Origin: an uncultured Bacteroidota bacterium
GTDB taxonomy: Bacteria; Bacteroidota; Bacteroidia; B-17B0; Aurantibacillaceae
DNA: 64,000 bases
Assembly: GCA_937873155.1 (NCBI GenBank)
Contig: CALMVZ010000012.1
Span: 124,001-188,000, forward strand
Direction of reading: 5' to 3'
Shown here: positions 43,067-51,771 of the stretch, piece by piece
Position numbering within the stretch: position 1 is the first letter of the stretch
Layout: each line of letters opens with the position of its first letter
Program-made: the position numbers and the translations under genes
The notes under the pieces: model-generated
What the model saw: only the letters and a program-made list of their open reading frames with translations
Told to the model about the DNA's origin: nothing
Databases searched by the model: none

Positions 43067-46000
43067 CTAATTAGCCATTGGCTGTGGTTGTCCTTGCGGC
43101 ATTAATTCCTCAGCCGGAACGATCGATTGCAAACGGGTCATGAATTCTTTTTGCAAAGCTTCCTGCTTGAATTGTCCGGTTAAACCAACCAAACGGCGCA
43201 TGATCTCTTTACATTGGTTCATTTCCCTTCCAAATGCAGCGCGGTGAGCACTCTTTTGCGCATTATACACTCTTAGATCGCCTTCAAAGATATCGAATAA
43301 CTGTTTTGCTAACTCGTTTGCCCTCTTGGTTTCACCTAATTGATAATAACCCGCAGTAATTGTAAATAAAGTTGCATCGAAAGGAATATTCTCATCCGGC
43401 ATTTTCTCTAAACACAGATCAAGTATTTTTTTAGCTTTACTTTTCTTGCCTTCGGAGATCAATGCGTTCGCTAAAATTGACATTTGCATACGGAGGTTTG
43501 CAGCCATACGGTTACAGTTCTCATCTAAATTCACGCCCGGCTTATCCATGCCACCCCATAAGAATTTTTCAGTGATGTTCTTGTACATCGCCTCGGTATT
43601 TACTCTTCCTCCACCCATTTCTTCTTCTTCATTTTGTTTTACAGGCACTAAACGGAATGCCAAACCTTCCAATTGGAAATATTTTTCTAACCCAACATAA
43701 GCTTCGTTACCGGTTGTAACTGCAAAATAGATCGGGCGTTTCCAGTCTGTGTGTGCTAAAAGGTCTAACACCATCAGATCATTTTTAGTAATGGCACCGC
43801 GCGGAATATTCCAACTGATGTTCTTAACAATACGTCCTGTATCTTTTACAGAGACAACTTTATTTTTCATTACCGCTGCAGAATCAACTGGTAAATAGAA
43901 TTGTTTTGTAGGTAAATAATCTAAATATCCATTTCCGTATTCGAATTTATTTGCAGGATCATCACTCTCAACAAACTTGATAGCTTGCTTCAAATTCATA
44001 GGACCGGTGTTCTTATCAAATAAATAAACCACTTCACGTTTGCGGCATAACAATTTTTCTTCAGGAATTGTGAATGGTACCGGCGCAGATTCGTAAGCAG
44101 CGCGGCGCATCTGACGGATATACCAATCGGTTTGCAATAAACTTAAGTTACAAACGCGGACATCTGTACGGATACCTTCAACTTCCTGGGCGTACCAAAG
44201 GGGGAAAGTGTCATTATCACCATTCGTAAATAAGATCGCGTTAGGTGCGCATGATTCTAAATAGTTAATTGCAACATCACGTGATAAAGTACGGATAGAA
44301 CGATCGTGATCATCCCAACCACCTGCAGCCATTAAACTCGGACCAATCAAACCGATACAGGTTGCAATGATGGCAGCCATTTTAATATTTGTCTTCTTGC
44401 TCAAGAAATCATAGAGGAACAGAACACCAAAACCAATCCAGATCGCGAAGGCATAACAGGATCCTGCATAAGCGTAATCACGTTCACGCGGCTGATAAGG
44501 CGGTGTGTTCAGGTAGATCACTAAAGCTAATCCAGTCAAAAGGAATAAAGCTCCAACGATCCATGTTCCTGCCTTGCTGTTCTTGTAATGGAACCAGAAT
44601 CCTAATAGACCTAAGATGAATGGAATTCCATAGAAATAGTTTTGCGCTTTGTTGTTTTTCATCAAATGCGTTTTCAAACTACTATCTGAATCCAATAAGA
44701 AATCATCAACAGCTTTTATACCTGTAACAGCATTTCCTTCCAAAGTATTATTGGTCATACCTTGTATATCATTCTGTCTTCCGATATAATTCCACGCAAA
44801 ATAACGGAGCCACATATACCGCACCTGGTAATTAAAGAAGAAACGCATATTTGCCCCGAAAGTCGGGATTTCTACCGATTCGCTCTCGCCTGTTTGTTCG
44901 TTCACCCTGTTAACAGTCCTGTGATTATTAGCTACATCTCCCCAATAACGGTAAGCTGCTTCATGGTGTGATTGACTGCTATACATACGAGGGAATACTG
45001 TACAGAATTCTTCTTCGTAAACCGGGATATCATTCTTACGGTCGTCAGCTACAATATATTTTTTTGATTTTTCGTCCTTTATATAAATAGGGTCTCCATC
45101 CTTGAATTGCGAACTTGGTTTTGTAGGAGCGTTATAATATTGTCCGTAGCCGATCGGCCAGTCGCCATACTGTTCACGTAATAAATACGATAGCATGTTC
45201 GGGGCGTTCTCAGGATCATTCTCATCCATAGGAGGATTTGCCTGGGAGCGGATCACTAAAACGAAGAATGATGAATAACCAATAAGAATAGTGGCTAAGC
45301 TCATCATGATTATATTAAGATTATTGTATTTAGCTTTGATCTTAGAGATACCGTAAAGAATGGCACCGAAAGAAAGAGCGCGGGTGAACATGGCGCCGGG
45401 ACTTGGAGCGGCGATCACAACAATAAGTGCAAAAACTATAAGAGAATAAAAGCCGAGTTTATAATGGGATTCCTTTTTACTTGTGGTATACATGATAAAT
45501 CCTGCTAAAGAAATGATCATTAAACCGAAGTATACCATTGTTCCGGAGCTAAAGCCCATATGGAAGTGGTTGGTAAAGTAAACCTCCACATCTGAAACGA
45601 ATTTTACGATCTTAGGGATGATCATTGACTGAACTATGCCTAATATCAGTACCGAGATGATACCTGCAATAAAAAAGCTTTTCCAGGTAAATGTGTACTT
45701 TTTGAAATAGTATATAAAACAGATAGCAGGGATAACAAGTAAGTTCAATAAGTGGACACCTATAGAAAGACCCATTAAATAAGAGATCAAAACGATCCAG
45801 CGCATAGCGCCTGTAGGGTTGCTGTCATCTTCTTCATCCCATTTTAAAATGGCCCAGAATACAACTGCGGTAAAGAATGCTGACATCGCATAAACTTCAC
45901 CTTCAACAGCTGAGAACCAAAAAGAGTCTGAAAAAGTGTAAGCTAAAGCTCCAATGGCACCTGCGCCAAGAACAGCATATTGTTTCCCGATGTTGAATTC

Positions 46001-46336
46001 CTCGCCTTTTTTAACAATAGCCTTTAATGCCAGGCGGGTGATACTCCAGAATAAGAATAAAATTGTAAATGAACTGCACAGGGCCGACATTATATTGATC
46101 ATCATGCCTGCATTAGCCGGATCTCCTCCTGCAAAAAGGGCGAAAAAGCGGCCTATTAACATAAAAAACGGGGCTCCCGGCGGGTGACCAACTTCCAGCT
46201 TGTACGCGCATGCAACGTATTCACCACAATCCCAGAAACTAGCAGTAGGTTCGATGGTTGCGCAATAGGTGAATGTTGCAATGGCAAAAACAAGCCACCC
46301 GATAAGGTTGTTAAGTTTTTTAAATGCAGGTGTCAT
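43067..46336 (-). CDS. DUF2723 membrane protein (GT-C, protein O-mannosyltransferase-like)
   Basis: 1089 residues from the ATG at 46336 (MTPAFKKLNN); an earlier in-frame ATG at 46378 is near the divergent tRNA promoter. N-terminal membrane half with PTASFWDCGEY, the acidic motif of this GT-C group, then HPPGAPFF. The C-terminal half is soluble with GWDDHDRS, FTNGDNDTFPLWYAQE and TPR-like helices. In Bacteroidota this family is linked to surface protein glycosylation. Head of the four-gene leftward cluster. Confidence 0.85.
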   Translation of the reverse strand: MTPAFKKLNNLIGWLVFAIATFTYCATIEPTASFWDCGEYVACAYKLEVGHPPGAPFFMLIGRFFALFAGGDPANAGMMINIMSALCSSFTILFLFWSITRLALKAIVKKGEEFNIGKQYAVLGAGAIGALAYTFSDSFWFSAVEGEVYAMSAFFTAVVFWAILKWDEEDDSNPTGAMRWIVLISYLMGLSIGVHLLNLLVIPAICFIYYFKKYTFTWKSFFIAGIISVLILGIVQSMIIPKIVKFVSDVEVYFTNHFHMGFSSGTMVYFGLMIISLAGFIMYTTSKKESHYKLGFYSLIVFALIVVIAAPSPGAMFTRALSFGAILYGISKIKAKYNNLNIIMMSLATILIGYSSFFVLVIRSQANPPMDENDPENAPNMLSYLLREQYGDWPIGYGQYYNAPTKPSSQFKDGDPIYIKDEKSKKYIVADDRKNDIPVYEEEFCTVFPRMYSSQSHHEAAYRYWGDVANNHRTVNRVNEQTGESESVEIPTFGANMRFFFNYQVRYMWLRYFAWNYIGRQNDIQGMTNNTLEGNAVTGIKAVDDFLLDSDSSLKTHLMKNNKAQNYFYGIPFILGLLGFWFHYKNSKAGTWIVGALFLLTGLALVIYLNTPPYQPRERDYAYAGSCYAFAIWIGFGVLFLYDFLSKKTNIKMAAIIATCIGLIGPSLMAAGGWDDHDRSIRTLSRDVAINYLESCAPNAILFTNGDNDTFPLWYAQEVEGIRTDVRVCNLSLLQTDWYIRQMRRAAYESAPVPFTIPEEKLLCRKREVVYLFDKNTGPMNLKQAIKFVESDDPANKFEYGNGYLDYLPTKQFYLPVDSAAVMKNKVVSVKDTGRIVKNISWNIPRGAITKNDLMVLDLLAHTDWKRPIYFAVTTGNEAYVGLEKYFQLEGLAFRLVPVKQNEEEEMGGGRVNTEAMYKNITEKFLWGGMDKPGVNLDENCNRMAANLRMQMSILANALISEGKKSKAKKILDLCLEKMPDENIPFDATLFTITAGYYQLGETKRANELAKQLFDIFEGDLRVYNAQKSAHRAAFGREMNQCKEIMRRLVGLTGQFKQEALQKEFMTRLQSIVPAEELMPQGQPQPMAN

Positions 46337-46417
46337 ATAATAAATAAGATAAGTTGCGAAGTTAACAAAATGCCCCATAAAGGTGCGGTTTTAAGAATCA
46401 AAATTTTTAAGAAATTA

Positions 46418-46447
46418 TTTGACTTAACAGAAAAATTGTTAATTTTG
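46418..46447 (+). promoter_or_regulatory. Promoter of tRNA-Gln
   Basis: TTTG at 46418-46421 and TAATTTTG at 46440-46447, 18 bp apart, the full Bacteroidota consensus. The predicted start is a few bases before the tRNA 5' end at 46461. Confidence 0.75.
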
Positions 46448-46460
46448 CAGCTCTCTAAAA

Positions 46461-46533
46461 TGTCCGATGGTGTAACTGGCAACACGTCTGATTTTGGTTC
46501 AGAAGAGTCTAGGTTCGAAACCTAGTCGGACAA
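46461..46533 (+). tRNA. tRNA-Gln (UUG anticodon)
   Basis: 73 nt. Acceptor TGTCCGA/TCGGACA, anticodon stem TCTGA/TCAGA around loop TTTTGGT giving TTG, T arm CTAGG-TTCGAAA-CCTAG. CCA is not encoded. Its last 14 bases are the left copy of the integration core of the following element. Confidence 0.94.
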
Positions 46534-46534
46534 C
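46520..46534. repeat. Attachment site attL (direct repeat in tRNA-Gln)
   Basis: ACCTAGTCGGACAAC, the 3' end of tRNA-Gln, repeated exactly at 55120-55134. The integrase gene begins 143 bp inside. Confidence 0.85.
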
Positions 46535-46563
46535 AGAAGGAAAAACAAGGAAAAACAAAAGTA

Positions 46564-46597
46564 ACAAAACCCCCTATGAAACACGAGGGGGTTTTGT
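46564..46597 (+). terminator. Terminator just inside the element
   Basis: ACAAAACCCCCT and AGGGGGTTTTGT form a perfect 12-bp stem with a 10-nt loop and a following TTT. It ends the tRNA-Gln transcript in the integrated state, replacing the native terminator now displaced to 55145. Confidence 0.8.
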
Positions 46598-46609
46598 TTT
46601 TAACCACTT

Positions 46610-46638
46610 TTTGTTTTTGGATATTTTTAGTACCTTTG
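46610..46638 (+). promoter_or_regulatory. Promoter of the integrase gene
   Basis: TTTG at 46610-46613 and TACCTTTG at 46631-46638 with a 17-bp gap. The leader to the ATG at 46678 is about 35 nt. Confidence 0.55.
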
Positions 46639-46677
46639 GGATACCTTTTAATACACCCTTTAAAAAAGGTATCACAA

Positions 46678-47868
46678 ATGAGAGTCCTATTTACACCTGT
46701 TTTCAACCGTAAACACAAACTCAGTAAAAAAGGTCGCGCACCTATTGAGATAAGAATCTACCAAAACCGTAAGCGTAAATTTATTTCTACAGGCATCTCC
46801 ATCAAACCTAATCAGTGGGACGCAAAAAACGAGGTGGTTAATGATAAACACCCTGATTATGAGTCATTAAATTATGACATTAAAAGCCTCATTACCAAGT
46901 TTGAAAATCAAAAGACGTTACAGGTCATTAAGGGCAAAAGTTTTTCTATAAACCAAATACAACATAAAAAAGGTCACAAAGTCACCCCATCGTTTATTGA
47001 ATTTATAAGGAACGAGGTTGCAGATAACGCCGAGATCAAACCAAAAACCAAAACAAGCCACTTAAACACCGTTAATAAACTGTTAGAATATAAATCCGGA
47101 GCCGATATCCTGATTGGGGACGTTGACTTTTCTTTCGTCGCTGGTTTTATTAATTCCTTAAGAAAACAAAAGCTTGCGGTTAACACAGTACATAAGCAGT
47201 ATAAAAATCTTAAAAAATATATTGAATTGGCAATTAACAAGGGGCTTTATGAGGGGAACAATCCGTGTAAGTCAAAAGAGTTAGTCGTTCGTCCGGAGGT
47301 AACTAAAAGGGATTTTATCACTATAGACGAAATCAAAAAGATAGCAGATTTAAATCTTACTAAATTCGATGAGAGATTTACATGGGTACGGGATATGTTT
47401 TTATTTGGGTGTTATACGGGGCTCAGAATAAGCGACGTCGTAAATTTAAAAACTGAATACATTATTAAGGATGTTGACGGGTACAAACTACAGTTTAAAT
47501 CTATAAAAGTTGATAAAGATGTTTCGCTTCCGTTGCGTGATTTGTTTCCTGTTCCAAAAAAGAAACTTTCTCGACCTGAAACAATACTTGAAAAATATTA
47601 CGACAAAAAGCACACACACTTATTTCCTGATATTACCGAGCCTTTTATCAACAGGCACTTAAAGGGGATTGGTGAAGAAGCAAAAACACCAATTAAGCTG
47701 ACGTTCCATGTATCGAGGCACAGCTTCGGAAATTACATGGCGACAAAAATACCATTGCCCCAATTAATGTATTTAATGCAACACAGCGATATTAAAACAA
47801 CAATGATGTATGTGAATACTAAAGCAAACGAGGTAAAAAAAGGATTACAGAAAGTTGATTGGGATTAA
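46678..47868 (+). CDS. Tyrosine recombinase/integrase
   Basis: 396 residues from the ATG at 46678 (MRVLFTPVFNRK); an earlier ATG at 46576 lies in the terminator loop. Arm-binding N-terminal domain with LSKKGRAPIEIRIYQ, SAM-like core-binding domain (about 110-215), and a catalytic domain with R250 (TGLRISD), H344-x-x-R347-H348, H369 (QHSD) and Y378. All catalytic residues are intact. It catalyses integration into and excision from tRNA-Gln. Confidence 0.93.
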   Translation: MRVLFTPVFNRKHKLSKKGRAPIEIRIYQNRKRKFISTGISIKPNQWDAKNEVVNDKHPDYESLNYDIKSLITKFENQKTLQVIKGKSFSINQIQHKKGHKVTPSFIEFIRNEVADNAEIKPKTKTSHLNTVNKLLEYKSGADILIGDVDFSFVAGFINSLRKQKLAVNTVHKQYKNLKKYIELAINKGLYEGNNPCKSKELVVRPEVTKRDFITIDEIKKIADLNLTKFDERFTWVRDMFLFGCYTGLRISDVVNLKTEYIIKDVDGYKLQFKSIKVDKDVSLPLRDLFPVPKKKLSRPETILEKYYDKKHTHLFPDITEPFINRHLKGIGEEAKTPIKLTFHVSRHSFGNYMATKIPLPQLMYLMQHSDIKTTMMYVNTKANEVKKGLQKVDWD

Positions 47869-47876
47869 TTGACATT

Positions 47877-48686
47877 ATGAAAAAAGAGAAAGAAATAATA
47901 TCCCCTGAAGAAATTGCTAAAAAATTTTTTAGTGAAATAACCGATGGGTATATTTTAGATGCTGATGGAAAATCAGTACCCACGGGAGGAATGATGTGTT
48001 GGGGGGTTGATGCTGTTACAAAACTCATCGAAAAAGAAATTATTACTAATAGTATATATACCACTCAAAATAAAACTCAAATTCTATCAGCCTTAAAAAA
48101 ACTTTATATTGATGAGGTAAGGCCAATCAATGCGGCTCTAAAACCTATTAGCGGTAGTAATAGCGCTAATGTGGTTTTTACTCAATGGGTGAGCGCTTCG
48201 GTTGATATAAAAGCATTTATCACCGAAAACATCAAAAGGTTAGAAGCTCACACCGTCAGAACACCACCACCAACAAAAGGCAAAACTAACCTTCAATCCT
48301 TAACTCTAAAACATGGTAGTTTACATTACGTGCTTAAACAAATCATTAAGGATGGGTTTGTGATGTGCGATGATGTAAAAACATTTCTAAAAATATTTAG
48401 TGGAGATAAAATAAACGGTTCACAAAGAGTCCATTTTAAATCAGTAACCAACTGCAACACATTTTTAAGGTTTCTATATAAAAAATACTCAGAGATTAAG
48501 AAGGAACGGACAAACGTTGATTGGGTAAGCGCTGCTAATTGTTTTATTTTCGGTAATAATTATGAAGTTATTCCACATGAGAAACTAAGTAATAGCAAAT
48601 TTAAAAAAGGAACTTCCAAAAAACCTAATGATAAAATAAATTTTGCGGTTTCGCTCCTTGATAATACCCCAGCATCTAAAAAATAA
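47877..48686 (+). CDS. Hypothetical protein, 269 aa
   Basis: Soluble, mostly helical, with no signal peptide. The last third (VHFKSVTNCNTFLRFLYKKY) looks like the regulatory or accessory proteins that follow integrases in Bacteroidota elements, vaguely RteC-like, but I cannot assign it. It starts 8 bp after the integrase stop, so it is co-transcribed and may help excision. Confidence 0.55.
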   Translation: MKKEKEIISPEEIAKKFFSEITDGYILDADGKSVPTGGMMCWGVDAVTKLIEKEIITNSIYTTQNKTQILSALKKLYIDEVRPINAALKPISGSNSANVVFTQWVSASVDIKAFITENIKRLEAHTVRTPPPTKGKTNLQSLTLKHGSLHYVLKQIIKDGFVMCDDVKTFLKIFSGDKINGSQRVHFKSVTNCNTFLRFLYKKYSEIKKERTNVDWVSAANCFIFGNNYEVIPHEKLSNSKFKKGTSKKPNDKINFAVSLLDNTPASKK

Positions 48687-48711
48687 TTTCTGTTTTTTTA
48701 TAAGGCTGTTT

Positions 48712-48804
48712 GTTTCATTTCCGCAATGAAACGACTTTAATTTTACTACACACCTTACTACACACCCTACTACACCCTGCCCTAAAACATGGCTTTGTTT
48801 TGGG
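48712..48804. repeat. Hairpins flanking three 12-bp direct repeats
   Basis: GTTTCATT-TCCGC-AATGAAAC (48712-48732), then TACTACACACCT, TACTACACACCC, TACTACACCCTG in tandem (48744-48779), then CCCTAAAACA paired with TGTTTTGGG (48780-48804). Gene-free region just before the excisionase-like gene. Candidate origin or recombination-accessory sites; a terminator role for the first hairpin is also possible. Confidence 0.6.
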
Positions 48805-48873
48805 TTGTTTGTATTTACTTTGTCTAAAGTTGCAACAACCAAAACAACAATACTAATATAAAACTATTCCGAT

Positions 48874-49158
48874 ATGAAGAACGAAAAGAGAGTAATCGAC
48901 TTAACAGTAATTGAATTTCAAACTCTAATTACAGACTCATTTAAAAACAATATAGCAACTCTACCGAATGCAACAGAAGATTCAGAGTTTATTAACGTAG
49001 AACAGGCCAGCAAATTATTAAACCTGGCTCCCCAAACGATTTATACTTTGCGGTTCGAAGGTAAATTACAGGCCTACAAGGCGGGTAAAAAATTATTTTT
49101 TAAAAGAAGTGAGTTACTAAAGCTAATCGAAGATGGCAAGATCGGGAATAAAAAATAA
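48874..49158 (+). CDS. Excisionase-like helix-turn-helix protein
   Basis: 94 residues. The C-terminal half is a MerR-type/HTH_17 winged helix: FINVEQASKLLNLAPQTIYT, then KAGKKLFFKRSELLKLIED. Small HTH_17 proteins beside a tyrosine recombinase usually act as recombination directionality factors. Following genes begin 2 and 3 bp after each other, forming an operon. Confidence 0.82.
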   Translation: MKNEKRVIDLTVIEFQTLITDSFKNNIATLPNATEDSEFINVEQASKLLNLAPQTIYTLRFEGKLQAYKAGKKLFFKRSELLKLIEDGKIGNKK

Positions 49159-49160
49159 TC

Positions 49161-49496
49161 ATGGAGAAAGAAATTGAATTTTGGGAAAGTAAAATACAGA
49201 AAGTTGATATGGATAACCAACTGTTTTTAAAAAACCATAAGGCTCGCTTGGACGTACTTTTAGCCACCGACGTTACCCAACTACCTGAGCAAGCCCAAAA
49301 GCAGCACCAAGCCAAAGTAAAATACCTCGAAATCGTAATTGAAACGGTTGAGGGGTTGCGTGAAATTATTTCCGGCATGGTAAAGACTTACCGTAATGAA
49401 TTGCTAACTCCGCAACAAAAACTTAATATAATGGCAGTGGTCAATTCCAACCTTACCATGCTTGTTGAACGCTTAGATTGCCAACTAAAAAACTAA
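49161..49496 (+). CDS. Hypothetical helical protein, 111 aa
   Basis: Predicted almost fully helical with coiled-coil character and no signal peptide. 2 bp after the excisionase-like gene and 3 bp before the next. No family recognised; may form a complex with its neighbours. Confidence 0.6.
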   Translation: MEKEIEFWESKIQKVDMDNQLFLKNHKARLDVLLATDVTQLPEQAQKQHQAKVKYLEIVIETVEGLREIISGMVKTYRNELLTPQQKLNIMAVVNSNLTMLVERLDCQLKN

Positions 49497-49499
49497 ATT

Positions 49500-49718
49500 A
49501 TGACACGAACCCAACTTGCAAAACTTTACAGCGTACATTATAAAACCTTTTTATGCTGGATGCAAGACATACCGGAACTTGCAAACATCTCGAAGCGCCA
49601 AAGAATCTTAACACCCTTGCAGGTGCGAACAGTTTTTGCTAAGATGGGCGTACCGGCTAATTTACCAAAATCACTTTGTGACAAATACCAAACAGAAACA
49701 ATACGTGAACAACTATAA
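49500..49718 (+). CDS. DUF4248-like small DNA-binding protein, 72 aa
   Basis: MTRTQLAKLYSVHYKTFLCW followed by RQRILTPLQVRTVFAKMG reads like the DUF4248/HTH family of small Bacteroidota element proteins (TKKQLAxxYGVSYKTFxxW). Probably binds DNA. Ends the excisionase operon; no hairpin was noticed directly after it. Confidence 0.65.
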   Translation: MTRTQLAKLYSVHYKTFLCWMQDIPELANISKRQRILTPLQVRTVFAKMGVPANLPKSLCDKYQTETIREQL

Positions 49719-49775
49719 AGATAAACTGAATTAGCATAAACAACTATTAACCAACATTCACAAAATTATCTGTTA

Positions 49776-49783
49776 TATGTTTG
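49776..49783 (+). promoter_or_regulatory. -7 element in the 49719-49937 spacer
   Basis: TATGTTTG is a perfect TAnnTTTG. It is 155 nt before the next gene; a 9-bp inverted repeat (TATTAAATA at 49844-49852, TATTTAATA at 49869-49877) lies in the leader. Confidence 0.4.
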
Positions 49784-49937
49784 TAACGGATTTGTAATAA
49801 GTATATAAACTTTTTGGTTAGTATAAAAAAACAATAACAGCAGTATTAAATAACAGTTTCATAGTTACTATTTAATAATTACAAAAGTAATTTGAGGCCT
49901 TAACAAAAATGGTTTGAAATAATTAAAAAATAATAAA

Positions 49938-50306
49938 ATGACAGTAACGGAATCAGAATTAAAAAAGGCAGAAGCCATTACCGGAAAAATATTTAAACAC
50001 CGTACCTGCGGATTTTGTTCCGAAATAATGTACACCACGTCCACAAGTACCCTGTGCTCCAATAAGTGCCGCCAAGGTGCTTTCAGAGCTAAATTAATCC
50101 AGGCCCAAACGCCATCAAAAGCAAGTGTTGCAGGTGTGCTTAATACCGCTCTACCTGATGAAAAGAAAATCAAAAAGGAAATTTCAGAAAGTGACAAAAA
50201 GGAGCTTAATAAAATTAAAGAAGAGCTTACACCTGCCCAAAAAAAACAAGCAGAAAAGTTTGAAAAACAAATCGAAGAAGCGAACAAACAACTTAAAAAA
50301 AAATAA
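49938..50306 (+). CDS. Small zinc-finger and coiled-coil protein, 122 aa
   Basis: Residues 18-50 hold four Cys as CxxC and CxxxC (HRTCGFCSEIM, then STLCSNKCRQ), a treble-clef or ribbon-type zinc site. The C-terminal half is a very basic/acidic coiled coil (KKELNKIKEELTPAQKKQ). Likely binds nucleic acid. The next gene starts 1 bp after its stop. Confidence 0.65.
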   Translation: MTVTESELKKAEAITGKIFKHRTCGFCSEIMYTTSTSTLCSNKCRQGAFRAKLIQAQTPSKASVAGVLNTALPDEKKIKKEISESDKKELNKIKEELTPAQKKQAEKFEKQIEEANKQLKKK

Positions 50307-50307
50307 C

Positions 50308-50646
50308 ATGGAATCAATTGAAAAAATTGCAGAAACACAAGCAGAAACCATTAACAAATTAATGGCTTCCGGAAGCGACAAAGACAAAACTATTTCGGCA
50401 AAGGATGCTGAAATAGCTGAACTAAAAAAGAAGTTGGCTGAAAAGCCAGCCTCGACGCTTAATGTATCGGAAGCTGCAACGGCTGATAAGGACAAAGAAA
50501 CCAAAACGGTTAGACTAACTCCACCCGCTCGCTCGGTTTTTGATACTGTGTATAGCAGACCTCGTTTAATCGACGTGGAATTGCCAGCCTCCGATAAAAA
50601 AGGAATTAAAGAATTAACCGATAAAGGTTACCGTATTGCCTCATGA
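50308..50646 (+). CDS. Hypothetical coiled-coil protein, 112 aa
   Basis: ATG at 50308 directly after the previous stop. An N-terminal coiled coil (KDAEIAELKKKLAEK) is followed by a conserved-looking C-terminus (RSVFDTVYSRPRLIDVELP, then KKGIKELTDKGYRIAS). Frame choice is supported by the coupling with its neighbour. Function unknown. Confidence 0.55.
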   Translation: MESIEKIAETQAETINKLMASGSDKDKTISAKDAEIAELKKKLAEKPASTLNVSEAATADKDKETKTVRLTPPARSVFDTVYSRPRLIDVELPASDKKGIKELTDKGYRIAS

Positions 50647-50676
50647 TTGATTGATTAGTTTTCTTTCATACCACGA

Positions 50677-50715
50677 AGGAAGCGGTGAGAGCCTGCTCGG
50701 TTGTAACCGCTTCCT
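50677..50715. other. Strong two-tier hairpin
   Basis: AGGAAGCGGT and ACCGCTTCCT form an exact 10-bp stem around a 19-nt loop that itself holds GAGC-CT-GCTC. No U-tract, so not a simple terminator. Candidate replication, packaging or translational control signal of the element. Confidence 0.55.
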
Positions 50716-50743
50716 GAATGGTTGAAGGCTGAAAAAAAACGAA

Positions 50744-50890
50744 ATGGAAAATAAAGGAATGATTTTTAAAAAAGATGGGAATTTTTACAAAGTTGCGGAC
50801 GGCGTGTATCAGGTTATTGGAGGTACTGAGTTGCAACGGTTATATTTAGAATATTTTTTTTTAAGCAAGTTCAAAACATTTATATCTTAA
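50744..50890 (+). CDS. Tiny protein, 48 aa
   Basis: MENKGMIFKKDGNFYKVADG opens a 48-codon frame, 5 bp before the next tiny gene. Purine-rich leader GAAAAAAAACGAA upstream. No recognised family. Confidence 0.4.
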   Translation: MENKGMIFKKDGNFYKVADGVYQVIGGTELQRLYLEYFFLSKFKTFIS

Positions 50891-50895
50891 AACCA

Positions 50896-51069
50896 ATGGA
50901 ACCAATCAATGAGAATGAATTAATGCAAAGGCAAAACAGTCGTTACGGCTGTTCATTCTGGACTAACGGTCAGCATACCATACAGGTCGCAAAAGAGGCA
51001 GGAAACCATTACCCTCAGATTGAGAACCTGAAAAGTATGGGATACACAATAGATCAAACCAAACGCTAA
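50896..51069 (+). CDS. Tiny protein, 57 aa
   Basis: 57-codon frame (begins MEPINENELMQRQNSRYGCS). Its TAA overlaps the next ATG by one base (TAATG), so it is translationally coupled. Function unknown. Confidence 0.5.
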   Translation: MEPINENELMQRQNSRYGCSFWTNGQHTIQVAKEAGNHYPQIENLKSMGYTIDQTKR

Positions 51070-51308
51070 TGAAGACAGAAAAAACAAAGCCAAGCGGTTT
51101 AACCAAGCCGAAAAACGTTAAATGGGACTGGTCGTTTTTTGCGGTTCCCGATGTACTGCCTGAAGGTGGTTATTTAACTAAAGAAGTAAAATCGCATGGA
51201 ACAACCCGCTATCAGCGCCAAACATATATACTTGACCGCACCGATAGTTATTTTTCTGACGGTCGTATAGTGGTAGCTGGTGTTATGAAACCGCTTCCAT
51301 CGAAATGA
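51069..51308 (+). CDS. Small protein, 79 aa
   Basis: Basic N-terminus, then a beta-rich stretch (WDWSFFAVPDVLPEGGYLTK). Overlaps the preceding stop and the following start (ATGA), the middle of a coupled chain. Function unknown. Confidence 0.55.
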   Translation: MKTEKTKPSGLTKPKNVKWDWSFFAVPDVLPEGGYLTKEVKSHGTTRYQRQTYILDRTDSYFSDGRIVVAGVMKPLPSK

Positions 51309-51478
51309 TTAAAAAAACTAAAGATAAATGGCTGCGGCACGACCCCTGTGCGAACGAAGCCAACCTCGTAGCAGAAAACGCAAACGATAAGGCAGGTGTA
51401 ATTGGCGAAACTAAGTTTACACCTGCTTTTAAAAAAACACCTGCATCAGGTCAAAAAAAGGGGACACACGGCAGGTAA
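51305..51478 (+). CDS. Tiny basic protein, 57 aa
   Basis: 57 codons (begins MIKKTKDKWLRHDPC), Lys-rich, ATGA overlap with the preceding gene, ends 7 bp before a terminator. Function unknown. Confidence 0.45.
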   Translation: MIKKTKDKWLRHDPCANEANLVAENANDKAGVIGETKFTPAFKKTPASGQKKGTHGR

Positions 51479-51485
51479 GAAATTA

Positions 51486-51515
51486 AAAAACCCTGCGGAT
51501 TAAGGCAGGGTTTTT
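51486..51515 (+). terminator. Terminator of the small-gene chain
   Basis: AAAAACCCTGC and GCAGGGTTTTT, exact 11-bp stem, 8-nt loop, U-rich right arm. Confidence 0.85.
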
Positions 51516-51718
51516 AAAATATTTTTGGTTAAAGAATTGAAAGGCCTGAAACCAAAAAAACAAATATATGACATGACAAAGTTAAGAAATTCTACAATAC
51601 AAGCCAAACACAGCCACTCGGACATGGTATGGCCGTCAACACCACCCTTTTTAATTACGTTCGTTAGCCAGGCTAAAAGCTGCCTTAATTTTAATTTTTT
51701 AAGCTCCTTTTTAAGTAA

Positions 51719-51744
51719 GACCCCCATCAAATATTATGGGGGTC
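51719..51744. other. Perfect 9-bp hairpin upstream of the Rep-like gene
   Basis: GACCCCCAT-CAAATATT-ATGGGGGTC, ending 27 bp before the Rep-like ATG and lacking a U-tract. Position and form fit a rolling-circle nick-site hairpin (double-strand origin or oriT), which is an inference. Confidence 0.5.
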
Positions 51745-51771
51745 AACTTTACCTAAAAAACAGCTAATAAT

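Noticed and set aside
51500-51767. Two opposite small frames (76 and 80 codons) between the terminator and the Rep-like gene
   Set aside because: They overlap each other and the 9-bp hairpin. The minus-strand one, with hydrophobic stretches, cannot be fully excluded, but neither has supporting signals.
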